This document shows, one piece after another, positions 53,494 through 63,388 of a DNA stretch of 64,000 nt. This DNA comes from Candidatus Pelagibacter communis (GTDB taxonomy: Bacteria; Pseudomonadota; Alphaproteobacteria; Pelagibacterales; Pelagibacteraceae), in NCBI RefSeq assembly GCF_001179925.1, contig NZ_CVSF01000067.1, positions 1 to 64,000 on the forward strand, given 5' to 3'. A program made the translations under genes and the position numbers. Every line of letters starts with the position of its first letter. Within the stretch, counting starts at the first letter, position 1. Under the pieces are notes generated by a model. The model ran no database searches. It had not been told where the DNA came from and saw only the letters and a program-made list of their open reading frames with translations.

Positions 53494-54420
53494 ATGCAAC
53501 AATTCAGCTTATGCTTTGATAAGGTAAAAAAAGACTGTTTAAAGTTCATTAAGTCTCAAGAAACAAAAGCTGATAAATTTAAAAATAAAGAAAGAATGAT
53601 TAAATCTTTTTTAATTCCTTTATGTTTTTGGATTAGTAAAAAAGCCTATAAAAACAAACCATATTTTGTAGGTTTGGCGGGTGGTCAAGGAACAGGCAAA
53701 ACAACAATTAGTTCTTTGTTAAAAATAATTTTAATAAAATACTTTAAATTAAAGGTTTTTAGGATTTCCATAGATGATTTTTATAAAACAAAAAAAGAAA
53801 GAATAGGTTTATCAAAAAAAATTCATCCTATGCTTTTGGTTAGAGGCGTCCCTGGAACTCATGATATTAATATGATGCTGAATTTTTTTAAAAAAGTGAA
53901 AAGTAAAAAATTTAAAAGATTAAAATTACCAACATTTAATAAAGCTGTTGACGACAGATTTAATAAAAAAAATTGGTATAATTTAGAAAAAAAACCTGAC
54001 GTAATTATTTTTGAAGGTTGGTGTGTTGGTGCAAAATCAGAAAAAAACATGACTTTGAAGAAAACAATAAATTCAATGGAAAAAACAAGAGATCAAAAAC
54101 AGATATGGAGAAAATATGTTAACCATCAATTGCAATCAAAATACAAAAACTTATATTCTCAGTTAAATTGTTTGATTTATCTTAAAGCAAAAAATTTTAG
54201 CTTGTTACAAAGATGGAGATTAAAACAAGAAAGAAAACTTCGGGCTAAAAGTAAAATGAAATTAAATTTAAAAATAATGAGCAGGGGAGAAGTGTTAAAT
54301 TTTATGCAAACTTATCAAAGAATAACTCAAAATATGTTTAGATATATGCCTAAATATGCCTCAATTACTTTTAATTTAAATGCTAATCATCAAATCAAAA
54401 GTGCAGTATATAAAAAATAA
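53494..54420 (+). CDS. glycerate kinase-like P-loop kinase (GLYK type)
   Basis: A 308-residue kinase of the uridine kinase/phosphoribulokinase superfamily. Walker A GGQGTGKT is at residues 63-70. SIDDFYKT, RGVPGTHD and IIFEGWCVGA are the segments found in plant D-glycerate 3-kinase and its bacterial homologues. A role in glycerate or glycolate use is plausible, but substrate assignment is by homology pattern only. It ends right at the tolC start. Confidence 0.82.
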   Translation: MQQFSLCFDKVKKDCLKFIKSQETKADKFKNKERMIKSFLIPLCFWISKKAYKNKPYFVGLAGGQGTGKTTISSLLKIILIKYFKLKVFRISIDDFYKTKKERIGLSKKIHPMLLVRGVPGTHDINMMLNFFKKVKSKKFKRLKLPTFNKAVDDRFNKKNWYNLEKKPDVIIFEGWCVGAKSEKNMTLKKTINSMEKTRDQKQIWRKYVNHQLQSKYKNLYSQLNCLIYLKAKNFSLLQRWRLKQERKLRAKSKMKLNLKIMSRGEVLNFMQTYQRITQNMFRYMPKYASITFNLNANHQIKSAVYKK

Positions 54421-55716
54421 ATGAAAAAATTTTTAATAATATTATTTGGATCTTTACTAATTATCTCAAATGCAAATTCAGAGAGCTTTATGGAAGCTTT
54501 GATGAAAGCATATAAAAATAACTCAGAACTTAATGCTGAAAGGGAAAATATATTTGTTTCAGAAGAAGAATTAAAAATTTCTCAAGGAAATTATTTACCT
54601 ACATTAACTTTATCAGGTACTAAAACTAAGGAAGATACAAAAAAACTTACAAATCAATCAGGTGGTGATGCTTCGATTGACGATGTTAACCCGCTTACTA
54701 AATCAATTTCAATTTCACAAACTTTAATCGATTTTGGAAGAGGTGCAGAGCTCTCAAAAAGTAAAATAGGTTTAGATTTAGCTAAAGCTAGATTATTAAA
54801 AAAAGAACAAGATATTTTATACAAGACTTCAGAAGCTTATACAGGTCTAATTTTAGCAAATGAAAACTTAAAAATTAATACAGATAATGTTGAACTTTTG
54901 AGCAGACAAGTAGAGACTGATCAAATTAGACTTGAAAGAGGACAAATAACTTTATCTGATGTGTCTCAGTCTGAATCTTCACTAGCAGAAGCACAAGCAA
55001 AACTAATACAAGCTGAAAATGAATTATTAACAAGCAAATTAAATTATGAGAATATAATCGGTAAATTAAGTAACCCAAATTCTTTAGATAAAAACTCTAT
55101 TAATGATTACCCTTTACCTGATAGCCTCAACACAGCAATAGAACTTTCTAAAAAAAATAATCCTAATTTGAAAATTGCCGAATTAGAATTTAATCAAGCA
55201 CAAAAAGACAAAACTATTGCAAAATCAGATCTTGCACCAACTGCAAATTTATCTTTAGAAAAATCTTATACAGATGATTTTAGTGCAACATATGATGAGA
55301 AGGAAAAAGAAACTTTAAAAGCAACAGTCACTTGGCCATTTTATTCAGGGGGTAAAAACTTAGCTTCATTAAACAAAAGTTCGAGTTTAGAGACTAGATC
55401 TCGATTAATTTTAGAAAGTGTTTCTAAACAGAACGAGACTAATGTTGCAAGTGCTTGGTCTAGTTATTTATCTAGCAGAAGTTTATTGAACTCTGTTCAA
55501 GCTCAAGTTAGAGCTGCCGAAATTGCCAATGAAGGAATTACTGCCGAATATAACAGTGGAGCAGGCAGAACTACTCTAGAAGTAATTCAATCAAACTCAC
55601 TTCTTCTCAATGCTCAAATTTCACTTGCAAATTCAGAGAGAAATTTCATTCTTTCAAAGTTCAATTTGCTCAAATCTATCGGTTTGCTTCATAGCGATTA
55701 CTTAAAAATAAAGTAA
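54421..55716 (+). CDS. tolC: TolC-family outer membrane efflux protein
   Basis: Trimeric outer-membrane channel subunit of 431 residues, the exit duct for type I secretion or RND/MFS pumps. A signal peptide (about 1-20, SNANSESF) is followed by two internally similar halves. Each has long helices (SESSLAEAQAKLIQAENELL; TLEVIQSNSLLLNAQISLAN) and strands such as PTLTLSGTKT and PTANLSLEKS. No inner-membrane partner is adjacent. It starts right after the kinase stop with no gap. Confidence 0.93.
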   Translation: MKKFLIILFGSLLIISNANSESFMEALMKAYKNNSELNAERENIFVSEEELKISQGNYLPTLTLSGTKTKEDTKKLTNQSGGDASIDDVNPLTKSISISQTLIDFGRGAELSKSKIGLDLAKARLLKKEQDILYKTSEAYTGLILANENLKINTDNVELLSRQVETDQIRLERGQITLSDVSQSESSLAEAQAKLIQAENELLTSKLNYENIIGKLSNPNSLDKNSINDYPLPDSLNTAIELSKKNNPNLKIAELEFNQAQKDKTIAKSDLAPTANLSLEKSYTDDFSATYDEKEKETLKATVTWPFYSGGKNLASLNKSSSLETRSRLILESVSKQNETNVASAWSSYLSSRSLLNSVQAQVRAAEIANEGITAEYNSGAGRTTLEVIQSNSLLLNAQISLANSERNFILSKFNLLKSIGLLHSDYLKIK

Positions 55717-55759
55717 ATATTATCTATTTTAAGGCTAATAAATTAAATCTTGATAATGA

Positions 55760-55774
55760 GAACAAAATGTGTAC
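55760..55774 (+). promoter_or_regulatory. candidate LexA operator upstream of recA
   Basis: The site reads GAACAAAATGTGTAC. Its first nine bases equal those of the umuDC box and the spacing is seven, but the second half-site is GTAC instead of GAAC. It lies 37 bases before the recA ATG at 55812 and right after a GATAAT -10-like element (55752-55757). Confidence 0.5.
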
Positions 55775-55811
55775 ATTTAGATAATGATTCGAGTGATAAA
55801 AAAAGCAAGAA

Positions 55812-56972
55812 ATGAGGCAAAAAATGACAAAAAATAACTTAAAAGTAGTTAAATCTACAAAAGATCAAGAATTGGAAAATAAAGAAAAGAATAAAGCTTT
55901 AGAAGCAGCAATTAGTCAAATTACAGATAATTTTGGAAAAGGCTCTGTAATGAAACTAGGTCAGAAAAGAGCGATGGATATTGAGTCTGTATCTACTGGA
56001 TCTTTAAGTCTAGATTTAGCTTTAGGAATTGGCGGATTACCAAAAGGGAGAATTATAGAAGTTTATGGACCTGAATCTTCTGGTAAAACGACATTAGCAT
56101 TACAAGTAGTTGCTGAAGCACAAAAAGCTGGCGGAATCTGTGCATTTGTAGATGCCGAACATGCTTTAGATCCGGTTTATGCTAAAAAATTAGGTGTAAA
56201 CACAGAAGAGCTTTTAATTTCGCAACCAGACGCTGGTGAACAAGCTTTAGAAATCGCCGATACGTTAGTAAAATCAGGCTCTATTTCAGTAATTGTTATT
56301 GACTCAGTTGCAGCTTTAACTCCAAAAGCAGAAATTGAAGGAGAGATGGGCGATCATCATGTTGGTCTTCAATCAAGATTAATGAGCCAGGCTTTAAGAA
56401 AATTGACAAGTTCAATTTCAAACACAAACACAATGATGATTTTCATTAATCAAATTAGAATGAAAATTGGAGTTATGTTTGGAAGTCCTGAAACAACATC
56501 AGGTGGAAATGCACTTAAGTTTTATTCATCAGTTAGAATGGACATCAGAAGAATTGGTGCCATTAAAGATAAAGATGAAATTATTGGAAACACTACAAGA
56601 GTTAAAGTAGTTAAGAATAAAGTTGCACCACCATTCAAAGTAGTTGAATTTGATTTGATGTATGGAAGAGGTATTAGCAAAATGGGTGAACTAGTTGATC
56701 TAGGTGCCAAGGCTGATATTATTGAAAAATCAGGAGCATGGTATGCTTATAAAGGTGAGAAAATTGGACAAGGTAGAGAAAATGCGAAAACTTATCTTGC
56801 TCAAAACCCTAAAGTTGCTGCAGAAATAGAAATGGCAATTAGAGAAAAAGCTGGTGTGATTTCAAAAAAAATTGAAGGAAATCCATTAGATCCTGAAAAG
56901 ATTGAAAAAGAGAAAAAAGTAGCTGAAAAAGAAGAAGCTGTTAAAGAAGCTACTCCTCCTAAAAAGAATTAA
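55812..56972 (+). CDS. recA: recombinase RecA
   Basis: ATP-dependent strand-exchange protein and the co-protease that triggers LexA and UmuD cleavage. Walker A GPESSGKT is at residues 86-93. Walker B region [11 protein letters not shown], loop 1 [12 protein letters not shown] and [18 protein letters not shown] are present. The C-terminal tail is rich in Lys and Glu. It has 386 residues from the ATG at 55812; an in-frame ATG at 55824 would remove four and is also possible. A strong terminator follows. Confidence 0.97.
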   Translation: MRQKMTKNNLKVVKSTKDQELENKEKNKALEAAISQITDNFGKGSVMKLGQKRAMDIESVSTGSLSLDLALGIGGLPKGRIIEVYGPESSGKTTLALQVVAEAQKAGGICAFVDAEHALDPVYAKKLGVNTEELLISQPDAGEQALEIADTLVKSGSISVIVIDSVAALTPKAEIEGEMGDHHVGLQSRLMSQALRKLTSSISNTNTMMIFINQIRMKIGVMFGSPETTSGGNALKFYSSVRMDIRRIGAIKDKDEIIGNTTRVKVVKNKVAPPFKVVEFDLMYGRGISKMGELVDLGAKADIIEKSGAWYAYKGEKIGQGRENAKTYLAQNPKVAAEIEMAIREKAGVISKKIEGNPLDPEKIEKEKKVAEKEEAVKEATPPKKN

Positions 56973-56997
56973 GTATTAAAGGTCATCTTTAAATTAT

Positions 56998-57024
56998 AAA
57001 AGGCGCTTATTATAAGCGCCTTTT
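56998..57024 (+). terminator. rho-independent terminator after recA
   Basis: A 12-pair stem (AAAAGGCGCTTA with its complement, 56998-57009 and 57013-57024) closes a three-base loop. The downstream arm ends in TTTT, followed by CCCTTT. It separates recA from alaS. Confidence 0.85.
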
Positions 57025-57073
57025 CCCTTTATCGCTATCTAGACATAGAACAAAAAAGCTGTATTTTAAAAAT

Positions 57074-59740
57074 ATGGCTCAAAAATCATTAAATCAAATA
57101 AGAGAGACGTTCTTAAAATATTTTGAGAAAAATGATCATAAGATTGTAGAGTCTAGCAATTTAGTTCCAAATAATGACCCAACATTAATGTTTGCTAATT
57201 CTGGAATGGTTCAGTTTAAAAATGTGTTTACTGGTTTAGAGAAAAGAGACTATCAAAGAGCAACAACATCACAAAAATGTGTCAGAGCTGGTGGAAAACA
57301 TAATGATTTAGAAAATGTTGGTTACACCCCAAGACACCATACATTTTTTGAAATGTTAGGTAATTTTTCGTTTGGAGACTATTTTAAAGAAAAAGCCATT
57401 CACTATGCGTGGGATTTAATTACTAAAGATTTTGGATTAGATAAAAATAAACTTTATGTAACAGTTTTTCATGAAGATGATGAAGCCTTTAATTTTTGGA
57501 AGAAAATAGCTGGTTTTAATGATCATAAAATTATAAGAATTTCAACCTCAGACAACTTCTGGTCAATGGGTGAAACAGGTCCGTGCGGACCATGCTCAGA
57601 AATTTTTTATGATCACGGAGACCATCTAAAAGGAGGTTTGCCTGGTAGTAAAGATGAAGATGGAGATAGATTTATTGAAATTTGGAATTTGGTTTTTATG
57701 CAATACGAACAAGTTTCTAAAGATAAAAGAATTAACTTACCCAAACCATCAGTTGATACTGGAATGGGATTAGAGAGAATTGCAGCTCTATTGCAAGGAA
57801 CTCATGATAATTATGAAACAGATCATTTTAAAAAATTAATTCAGTCAACTTCAGAAATTGTTAAAAAAAAACCGGACAAAGACAATCTTTCAAGTTTTAG
57901 AGTTATCGCAGATCATTTAAGAGCTAGTTCATTTTTAATCGCGGAAGGCGTTCTGCCATCAAATGAGGGCAGAGGATACGTTCTAAGACGAATCATGAGA
58001 AGAGGAATGAGACACTCTCATTTATTAGGATCGAAGGAACCAGTTTTTTATAATTTGTTTGAAACTCTTAAAATTGAAATGTCAGGTAATTATCCAGAAT
58101 TAAAAAGAGCGGAGTCATTAATAAAAGAAACTCTTAAAATGGAGGAAGAAAAATTCTTAGTTTTATTAGATCGAGGAATTAAAATATTAAATGATGAAAT
58201 ATTAAAAATTGATAAAGTTCTTCCTGGTGATGTTGCTTTTAAATTATATGATACTTATGGATTTCCATTAGATCTTACTGAAGATATTTTAAGAAATAAA
58301 TCTCTTTCAATTGATACAAAAAAATTTCAATCATTAATGAAAGAAAGTAGAGAGCTCGCCAAGAAAAATTGGAAAGGATCTGGAGATGCTGCAGTAGAGG
58401 ATATTTGGTTTGGAATTAGAGACAAGTTAGGTGCTACAGAATTTTTAGGTTATGAAACAAATCAAGCCGAAGGAGTAATTTTATCGTTATTAAAAGATAA
58501 CAAAGAAGTTAAAGAATTAAAATCAGGTGACGAGGGAATGATTATTACTAACCAAACACCTTTTTATGGAGAGTCAGGTGGTCAAGTAGGAGATATCGGA
58601 GGATTTAAGAATGGTGAATTTAGATTTATGGTAACAGATGTACAAAAAAAATTAGGTGATCTTTTTGTTCATTACGGAAAAGTCTTAAATGGGTCTGTAA
58701 AACTTGGCGATAATATTGAAATGAAAATAGATAAAATTAGACGAAACAATACAAGAGCTTATCATTCAGCAACACACCTACTTCATGAATCTCTCAGAAG
58801 AGTTTTAGGAACACATGTTACCCAAAAAGGTTCATTAGTAGAACCTAGTCGTTTAAGATTTGATTTTAGTCATATGAAACCAATTTCTGAGGATGAGATT
58901 AAAAAAATTGAAACATTTGTGAATTCAATGGTGACAAAAAAAACAGATGTAAGAACAAGATTAATGACACCAGATGAGGCTGTAGAAAATGGAGCGTTAG
59001 CACTTTTTGGAGAAAAATATGGTGACGAAGTAAGAGTGCTTTCAATGGGAGATGATAATGGGAAGTATTTTTCAACAGAATTATGTGGCGGGACACATGT
59101 TAAAAACACAGGCGATATTGGTAAATTTAAAATTATAAACCAATCCTCTATAGCTGCAGGAGTAAGAAGAATAGAAGCTTTAAGAGACAAGCAATTAGAA
59201 GATTATTTAAATAATAAAGAAAAACAATTAAATTTATCCTCAAAAAAAAATGAGGAGATAATAAAGGACCTTACAAAACAGATAATAAGTTTGGGAGGAA
59301 AGCCAAATATCAATCAATCAGATCAAAAATTATTGATAAAAGATTTAACAAAACAACTAGATACTTTATCAGTTAAATATATTCTTAATGATAAAAAAAA
59401 AAATGAAATAAAAGATGAAGAAATCAAAGGTATTAAAATAAGATTTCAAAATGTTGATGGTTTGCCGCCAAAAGAATTAAGAAAACTTGTAGATAATGGC
59501 AAAAAAGATTTAGGTGAGGGAATTGTAGTAGTTTTTGCGAGCAAAGATGACAAAGTTGGTGTTGCTGTTGGTATAACAGATAAATTAACTAATAAATTTG
59601 ATGCTGTTAAATTTGTAAAATTAAGTTCTGAGATTATTGGTGGTCAAGGAGGTGGTGGTAGAAAAGATTTTGCTCAAGCAGGAGGCCAAGACTCAAGTAA
59701 GATTAGTGAAGCTTTTGCAAAAATAAAGTCTCTAATTTAA
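57074..59740 (+). CDS. alaS: alanyl-tRNA synthetase
   Basis: Class II synthetase that charges tRNA-Ala. The catalytic core opens with motif 1 region [13 protein letters not shown] and [17 protein letters not shown]. The editing domain has the zinc motif [12 protein letters not shown] and CGGTHV. A C-Ala domain ends in [16 protein letters not shown]. The length of 888 residues is normal. Its 3' end overlaps the convergent icd gene by nine bases. Confidence 0.98.
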   Translation: MAQKSLNQIRETFLKYFEKNDHKIVESSNLVPNNDPTLMFANSGMVQFKNVFTGLEKRDYQRATTSQKCVRAGGKHNDLENVGYTPRHHTFFEMLGNFSFGDYFKEKAIHYAWDLITKDFGLDKNKLYVTVFHEDDEAFNFWKKIAGFNDHKIIRISTSDNFWSMGETGPCGPCSEIFYDHGDHLKGGLPGSKDEDGDRFIEIWNLVFMQYEQVSKDKRINLPKPSVDTGMGLERIAALLQGTHDNYETDHFKKLIQSTSEIVKKKPDKDNLSSFRVIADHLRASSFLIAEGVLPSNEGRGYVLRRIMRRGMRHSHLLGSKEPVFYNLFETLKIEMSGNYPELKRAESLIKETLKMEEEKFLVLLDRGIKILNDEILKIDKVLPGDVAFKLYDTYGFPLDLTEDILRNKSLSIDTKKFQSLMKESRELAKKNWKGSGDAAVEDIWFGIRDKLGATEFLGYETNQAEGVILSLLKDNKEVKELKSGDEGMIITNQTPFYGESGGQVGDIGGFKNGEFRFMVTDVQKKLGDLFVHYGKVLNGSVKLGDNIEMKIDKIRRNNTRAYHSATHLLHESLRRVLGTHVTQKGSLVEPSRLRFDFSHMKPISEDEIKKIETFVNSMVTKKTDVRTRLMTPDEAVENGALALFGEKYGDEVRVLSMGDDNGKYFSTELCGGTHVKNTGDIGKFKIINQSSIAAGVRRIEALRDKQLEDYLNNKEKQLNLSSKKNEEIIKDLTKQIISLGGKPNINQSDQKLLIKDLTKQLDTLSVKYILNDKKKNEIKDEEIKGIKIRFQNVDGLPPKELRKLVDNGKKDLGEGIVVVFASKDDKVGVAVGITDKLTNKFDAVKFVKLSSEIIGGQGGGGRKDFAQAGGQDSSKISEAFAKIKSLI

Positions 59741-60946
59741 TTTCTTTTTTAATCTTCCATCAATCTCATCTAACAATCGGTTAGTAGTTAGATATTTACT
59801 TGAAGGTCCAATTAAAACTGCTAAATCTTTTGTCATAAAACCACTTTCAACACATTCTATGCAGACATTCTCAATTATATTCGCAAATTTGATTAATTCA
59901 TTATTTTCGTCTAACTTTCCCCTGTGAGCTAATCCTCTAGTCCATGCGAAAATTGAGGCAATAGGATTTGTAGAAGTTTCTTTACCTTGTTGATGTAATC
60001 TAAAGTGTCTGGTTACTGTACCGTGCGCAGCCTCCGCCTCCATAACTTTTCCATCTGGAGTTAACAATGTACTTGTCATCAATCCTAATGAGCCATAACC
60101 CTGAGCCATTGTATCTGATTGTACATCGCCATCATAATTTTTACATGCCCAAATATATTTTCCACTCCACTTCATTGCACATGCTACCATGTCATCGATC
60201 AACCTGTGTTCATAAGTTATTTTTGCTTCTTCAAACTTTTTTTTAAATTCTTTATCAAAAACTTGTTCAAATATATCTTTAAATCTTCCGTCATACTTTT
60301 TTAAAATAGTATTTTTTGTCGAAAGATAAACAGGCCACTTTTTTATCAATCCATAACTAAAACAAGATCTTGCAAAATCTTCAATTGATTTATCTAAATT
60401 ATACATTGAAAGTGCAACTCCAGGTCCTGTAAAGTTGAAAACCTCATGTTTAATTTCTTCTTTTCCATTTTCAGATGTCCATTTCACTTCTAATTTTCCT
60501 TTTCCAGGAACTTTAAAATCTGTCGCTCTGTATTGATCGCCAAATGCGTGTCTTCCAATAATTACTGGATCTTTCCATGAAGGAACTAACTTTGGAATAT
60601 TTTTACAAATTATAGGCTCTCTGAATACTGTGCCTCCAATAATATTTCTTATTGTACCATTTGGAGATCTCCACATTTTTTTTAGTTTAAATTCCTCAAC
60701 CCTTGTTTCGTCAGGAGTTATTGTTGCGCATTTAATTCCAACCCCTATTTTTTTTATTGCGTTAGCAGAGTCTATAGTTATTTGATCATCGGTTTGATCC
60801 CTGCTTTTCATTCCTAAATCATAGTATTCAATTCCAAGATCTAGATAAGGCAAAATTAGTTTATTTTTAATGAACTCCCAGATAATTCTGGTCATTTCAT
60901 CTCCATCTAGCTCTACAACTTGATTTTTTACTTTGATTTTACTCAT
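59732..60946 (-). CDS. icd: NADP-dependent isocitrate dehydrogenase
   Basis: TCA-cycle enzyme making 2-oxoglutarate and NADPH. The N-terminal [18 protein letters not shown] and the active-site [20 protein letters not shown] are diagnostic of the dimeric, eukaryote-like subfamily II, and [20 protein letters not shown] binds the cofactor. The length of 404 residues matches that subfamily; the E. coli type is longer and different in sequence. It is divergent from psd with a 75-base gap. Confidence 0.97.
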   Translation of the reverse strand: MSKIKVKNQVVELDGDEMTRIIWEFIKNKLILPYLDLGIEYYDLGMKSRDQTDDQITIDSANAIKKIGVGIKCATITPDETRVEEFKLKKMWRSPNGTIRNIIGGTVFREPIICKNIPKLVPSWKDPVIIGRHAFGDQYRATDFKVPGKGKLEVKWTSENGKEEIKHEVFNFTGPGVALSMYNLDKSIEDFARSCFSYGLIKKWPVYLSTKNTILKKYDGRFKDIFEQVFDKEFKKKFEEAKITYEHRLIDDMVACAMKWSGKYIWACKNYDGDVQSDTMAQGYGSLGLMTSTLLTPDGKVMEAEAAHGTVTRHFRLHQQGKETSTNPIASIFAWTRGLAHRGKLDENNELIKFANIIENVCIECVESGFMTKDLAVLIGPSSKYLTTNRLLDEIDGRLKKKLN

Positions 60947-60981
60947 TTAAATGAAACATCTTATTAATTGAATTTCGTAGT

Positions 60982-61011
60982 TTTATATACATATTAATCA
61001 AAAATTATCAA
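60982..61011 (-). promoter_or_regulatory. candidate promoter of icd
   Basis: On the minus strand TTGATA (61011-61006) and TATAAA (60987-60982) are separated by 18 bases. The region is very AT-rich, so chance similarity is possible. Confidence 0.38.
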
Positions 61012-61021
61012 ATATAAGAAC

Positions 61022-61669
61022 ATGTTTAGTAAAATCTTTCCAAAACTTCACTCTGAGGGTTATAAATTTATTGTAATTGCAGTTATATTAACAATTATTT
61101 TTTATAGCTTTAGTAACTTTTTAGGTTTAATCGGTCTTGTACTCTCAATTTGGGTTTATTATTTTTTCAGAGACCCCGAAAGAGTAATTATTAATGATGA
61201 TAATTATTTGGTAAGCCCAGCGGATGGTGAGATAATTAAAGTTGAAGAAGTTGATGGTCCAAAAGAGTTGGGATTAGAAAATAGGAAATTTAAAAAGATT
61301 AGTATCTTTATGAATGTTTTTGATTGTCATGTGAACAGGACACCATGCAAAGGACAAATAGAAGAAATATTATATAAACCAGGAAAATTTTTTAATGCAT
61401 CATTAGACAAAGCTAGTGAAGATAACGAAAGAAATTATTATAAGATAAATGATATACATGGAGATGAAATCGTAGTAGTTCAAATTGCAGGTTTGATTGC
61501 TAGGAGAATTGTTTGCGAAACAAATAAAAATCAAAATTTATCTCAAGGTGAAAGAATAGGAATGATTAGATTTGGAAGCAGAGCAGATGTTTATTATGAG
61601 AATTACCAACCTTTAGTTAAAATTGGACAAAGAGCTATTTCCGGTGAAACTTTGTTAGCAAAAAAATAG
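61022..61669 (+). CDS. psd: phosphatidylserine decarboxylase, short archaeal/alphaproteobacterial type
   Basis: Membrane-associated enzyme that makes phosphatidylethanolamine. Two N-terminal membrane helices (about 16-33 and 35-49) precede the core with SPADGEI and MNVFDCHVNRTP. Self-cleavage within FGSR (184-187) would turn S186 into the pyruvoyl group. The length of 215 residues fits the short Psd class. pssA follows after three bases, so the two consecutive steps are co-transcribed. Confidence 0.96.
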   Translation: MFSKIFPKLHSEGYKFIVIAVILTIIFYSFSNFLGLIGLVLSIWVYYFFRDPERVIINDDNYLVSPADGEIIKVEEVDGPKELGLENRKFKKISIFMNVFDCHVNRTPCKGQIEEILYKPGKFFNASLDKASEDNERNYYKINDIHGDEIVVVQIAGLIARRIVCETNKNQNLSQGERIGMIRFGSRADVYYENYQPLVKIGQRAISGETLLAKK

Positions 61670-61672
61670 CTT

Positions 61673-62476
61673 ATGGAACAACAAAAAAATAAATTTAAAA
61701 TTGTCTCTGATAAAAAAACAAGATTAATTTTACCCAATGCAATTACCTTAATAGGTGTTTGTATAGGCTTAACATCAATTAAATTCGCGATTGATGGAAA
61801 GTTTGCAATAGCTATTATTGCAATTTTATTTGCAAGTTTGATGGATGCATTAGATGGCCGAATAGCTAGATTAATTAAAGGTACTTCAAAAATGGGTAAA
61901 GAATTAGATTCGCTTGGAGATGTTATAAGTTTTGGAGTTGCACCAGCGCTAATAATGTATTTCTGGAACTTACAATATTTAGAAAGATTAGGCTGGTTTG
62001 TTTGTTTAACTTATGTAGTTTGTGTTGCTTTAAGATTAGCAAGATTTAATATTAACACAGAAGAAGATCCTTCTTGGAGAGATAACTTTTTTGAAGGTGT
62101 ACCTTCGCCAGCTGGAGGTATATTGGTTTTAATGCCTTTAATTCTGAGTTTTAGTGGTTTAGAAAAATTTTTATTTAAAATTGATTATGATTTGTTAGTA
62201 CCAATTTTTTTCATTATAGTTTCAATATTATTAATTAGTACTATTCCAACATATTCATTCAAAAAAATAGTTATACCAAGAACAATGACAAAATTTTTAT
62301 TATTTGGAATAGTTTTATTTTTTGGTGCATTATTAGTTTATACTTTTAAAATTTTAGCTGTTAGTTGTTTAATCTATATTTGTTTAATTCCTATAAGTTA
62401 TTTTCACTATAAAAAGATAAAAAAAGAAAAAAATATTACCTCAGATAAAGAAGAAGGATTAGAAGACGTTTTGTAG
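61673..62476 (+). CDS. pssA: CDP-diacylglycerol--serine O-phosphatidyltransferase
   Basis: Integral-membrane CDP-alcohol phosphotransferase that makes phosphatidylserine for Psd. The catalytic motif is complete: D58, D61-G62, A65-R66, G75, D79 and D83. About six to eight membrane helices follow the pattern of the family. It has 267 residues. It is one base from the next glycosyltransferase gene. Confidence 0.96.
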   Translation: MEQQKNKFKIVSDKKTRLILPNAITLIGVCIGLTSIKFAIDGKFAIAIIAILFASLMDALDGRIARLIKGTSKMGKELDSLGDVISFGVAPALIMYFWNLQYLERLGWFVCLTYVVCVALRLARFNINTEEDPSWRDNFFEGVPSPAGGILVLMPLILSFSGLEKFLFKIDYDLLVPIFFIIVSILLISTIPTYSFKKIVIPRTMTKFLLFGIVLFFGALLVYTFKILAVSCLIYICLIPISYFHYKKIKKEKNITSDKEEGLEDVL

Positions 62477-63388
62477 ATGAAAAAAAATGCAATTGTTTCT
62501 TTAGCAGATGCTAACTATTATCCACTTCTAGAGGAACTAATAGAATCTATTAGGCGTTTCAAACAAAGCAAGGATATTGCAATTTGTATTTTGGATGCAG
62601 GTTTAGAAATAAAACAAAAAGAGTCACTTCTTAAAAAAGTTGATGAATTGAAGTCTGCTGAATGGGATATTGAAGTTCCAAATTATAAAGTAAAGAATAA
62701 AGAATGGCTTAAAAGCCAAGTATCAAGAGCTTTTTTGCCAAAGTACTTTCCAAATTATAAAAAATACTTATGGATAGATTGTGATGCATGGGTAAATGAT
62801 TGGCAATCTGTTGAACTATATTTTAAGGCTTGTGAAAATGGAAAACTTGGAATTACACAAACTATTGGCCCTGGGTACAAGATTACTTCTAAAGTTAATT
62901 GGTTATTTGGCAAGCTCGCAATCATAAAATCTCAAAATTTTAAACATGCAGTTAAATCCAAAATTGGATATTCAAAAGCTCGAAAACTTGCTTTTGCACC
63001 TCATATTAACATTGGTGTTTTTTCAATGGAGGAAGATTCACCTGGATGGGACTCTTGGCAAAAAAATTTATTTCAAACTCTTAAGGCTGGTAATGTATTT
63101 GGATCTGAGGGGTTAGCCATAAATATGTCAGTTTATATTGATGAAATAGAAACAGAGTTTTTGCCATTAAATTGTAATTGGATAACGAGTAATTTATTAC
63201 CTAAATTTGATGAAATGAATTCTACTTTTGTAGAACCTTTTTTACCAAATAATAAAATTGGGATAATGCATCTTGCTGCAGGTATTTGGAAAGATGGTAA
63301 AGATATGAGAGTTGATAAAAATATAAAAATACAAATAGAAAATCTTGAAGGAAAGTTTTTAGAAAAAAGTCTAAGATTTAGTAATTAA
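62477..63388 (+). CDS. GT8-like glycosyltransferase
   Basis: A 303-residue soluble protein that looks like a GT-A transferase of the family 8 type. It starts with NAIVSLADANYYPLLEELIE, has a DxD metal motif in KYLWIDCDAWVND (near residue 100), and HINIGVFSM and GIMHLAAGIWK near the C-terminus. The family call is by motif pattern; donor and acceptor are unknown. It sits directly between pssA and rlmE with no gaps, so it may be translated with the phospholipid genes. Confidence 0.7.
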   Translation: MKKNAIVSLADANYYPLLEELIESIRRFKQSKDIAICILDAGLEIKQKESLLKKVDELKSAEWDIEVPNYKVKNKEWLKSQVSRAFLPKYFPNYKKYLWIDCDAWVNDWQSVELYFKACENGKLGITQTIGPGYKITSKVNWLFGKLAIIKSQNFKHAVKSKIGYSKARKLAFAPHINIGVFSMEEDSPGWDSWQKNLFQTLKAGNVFGSEGLAINMSVYIDEIETEFLPLNCNWITSNLLPKFDEMNSTFVEPFLPNNKIGIMHLAAGIWKDGKDMRVDKNIKIQIENLEGKFLEKSLRFSN

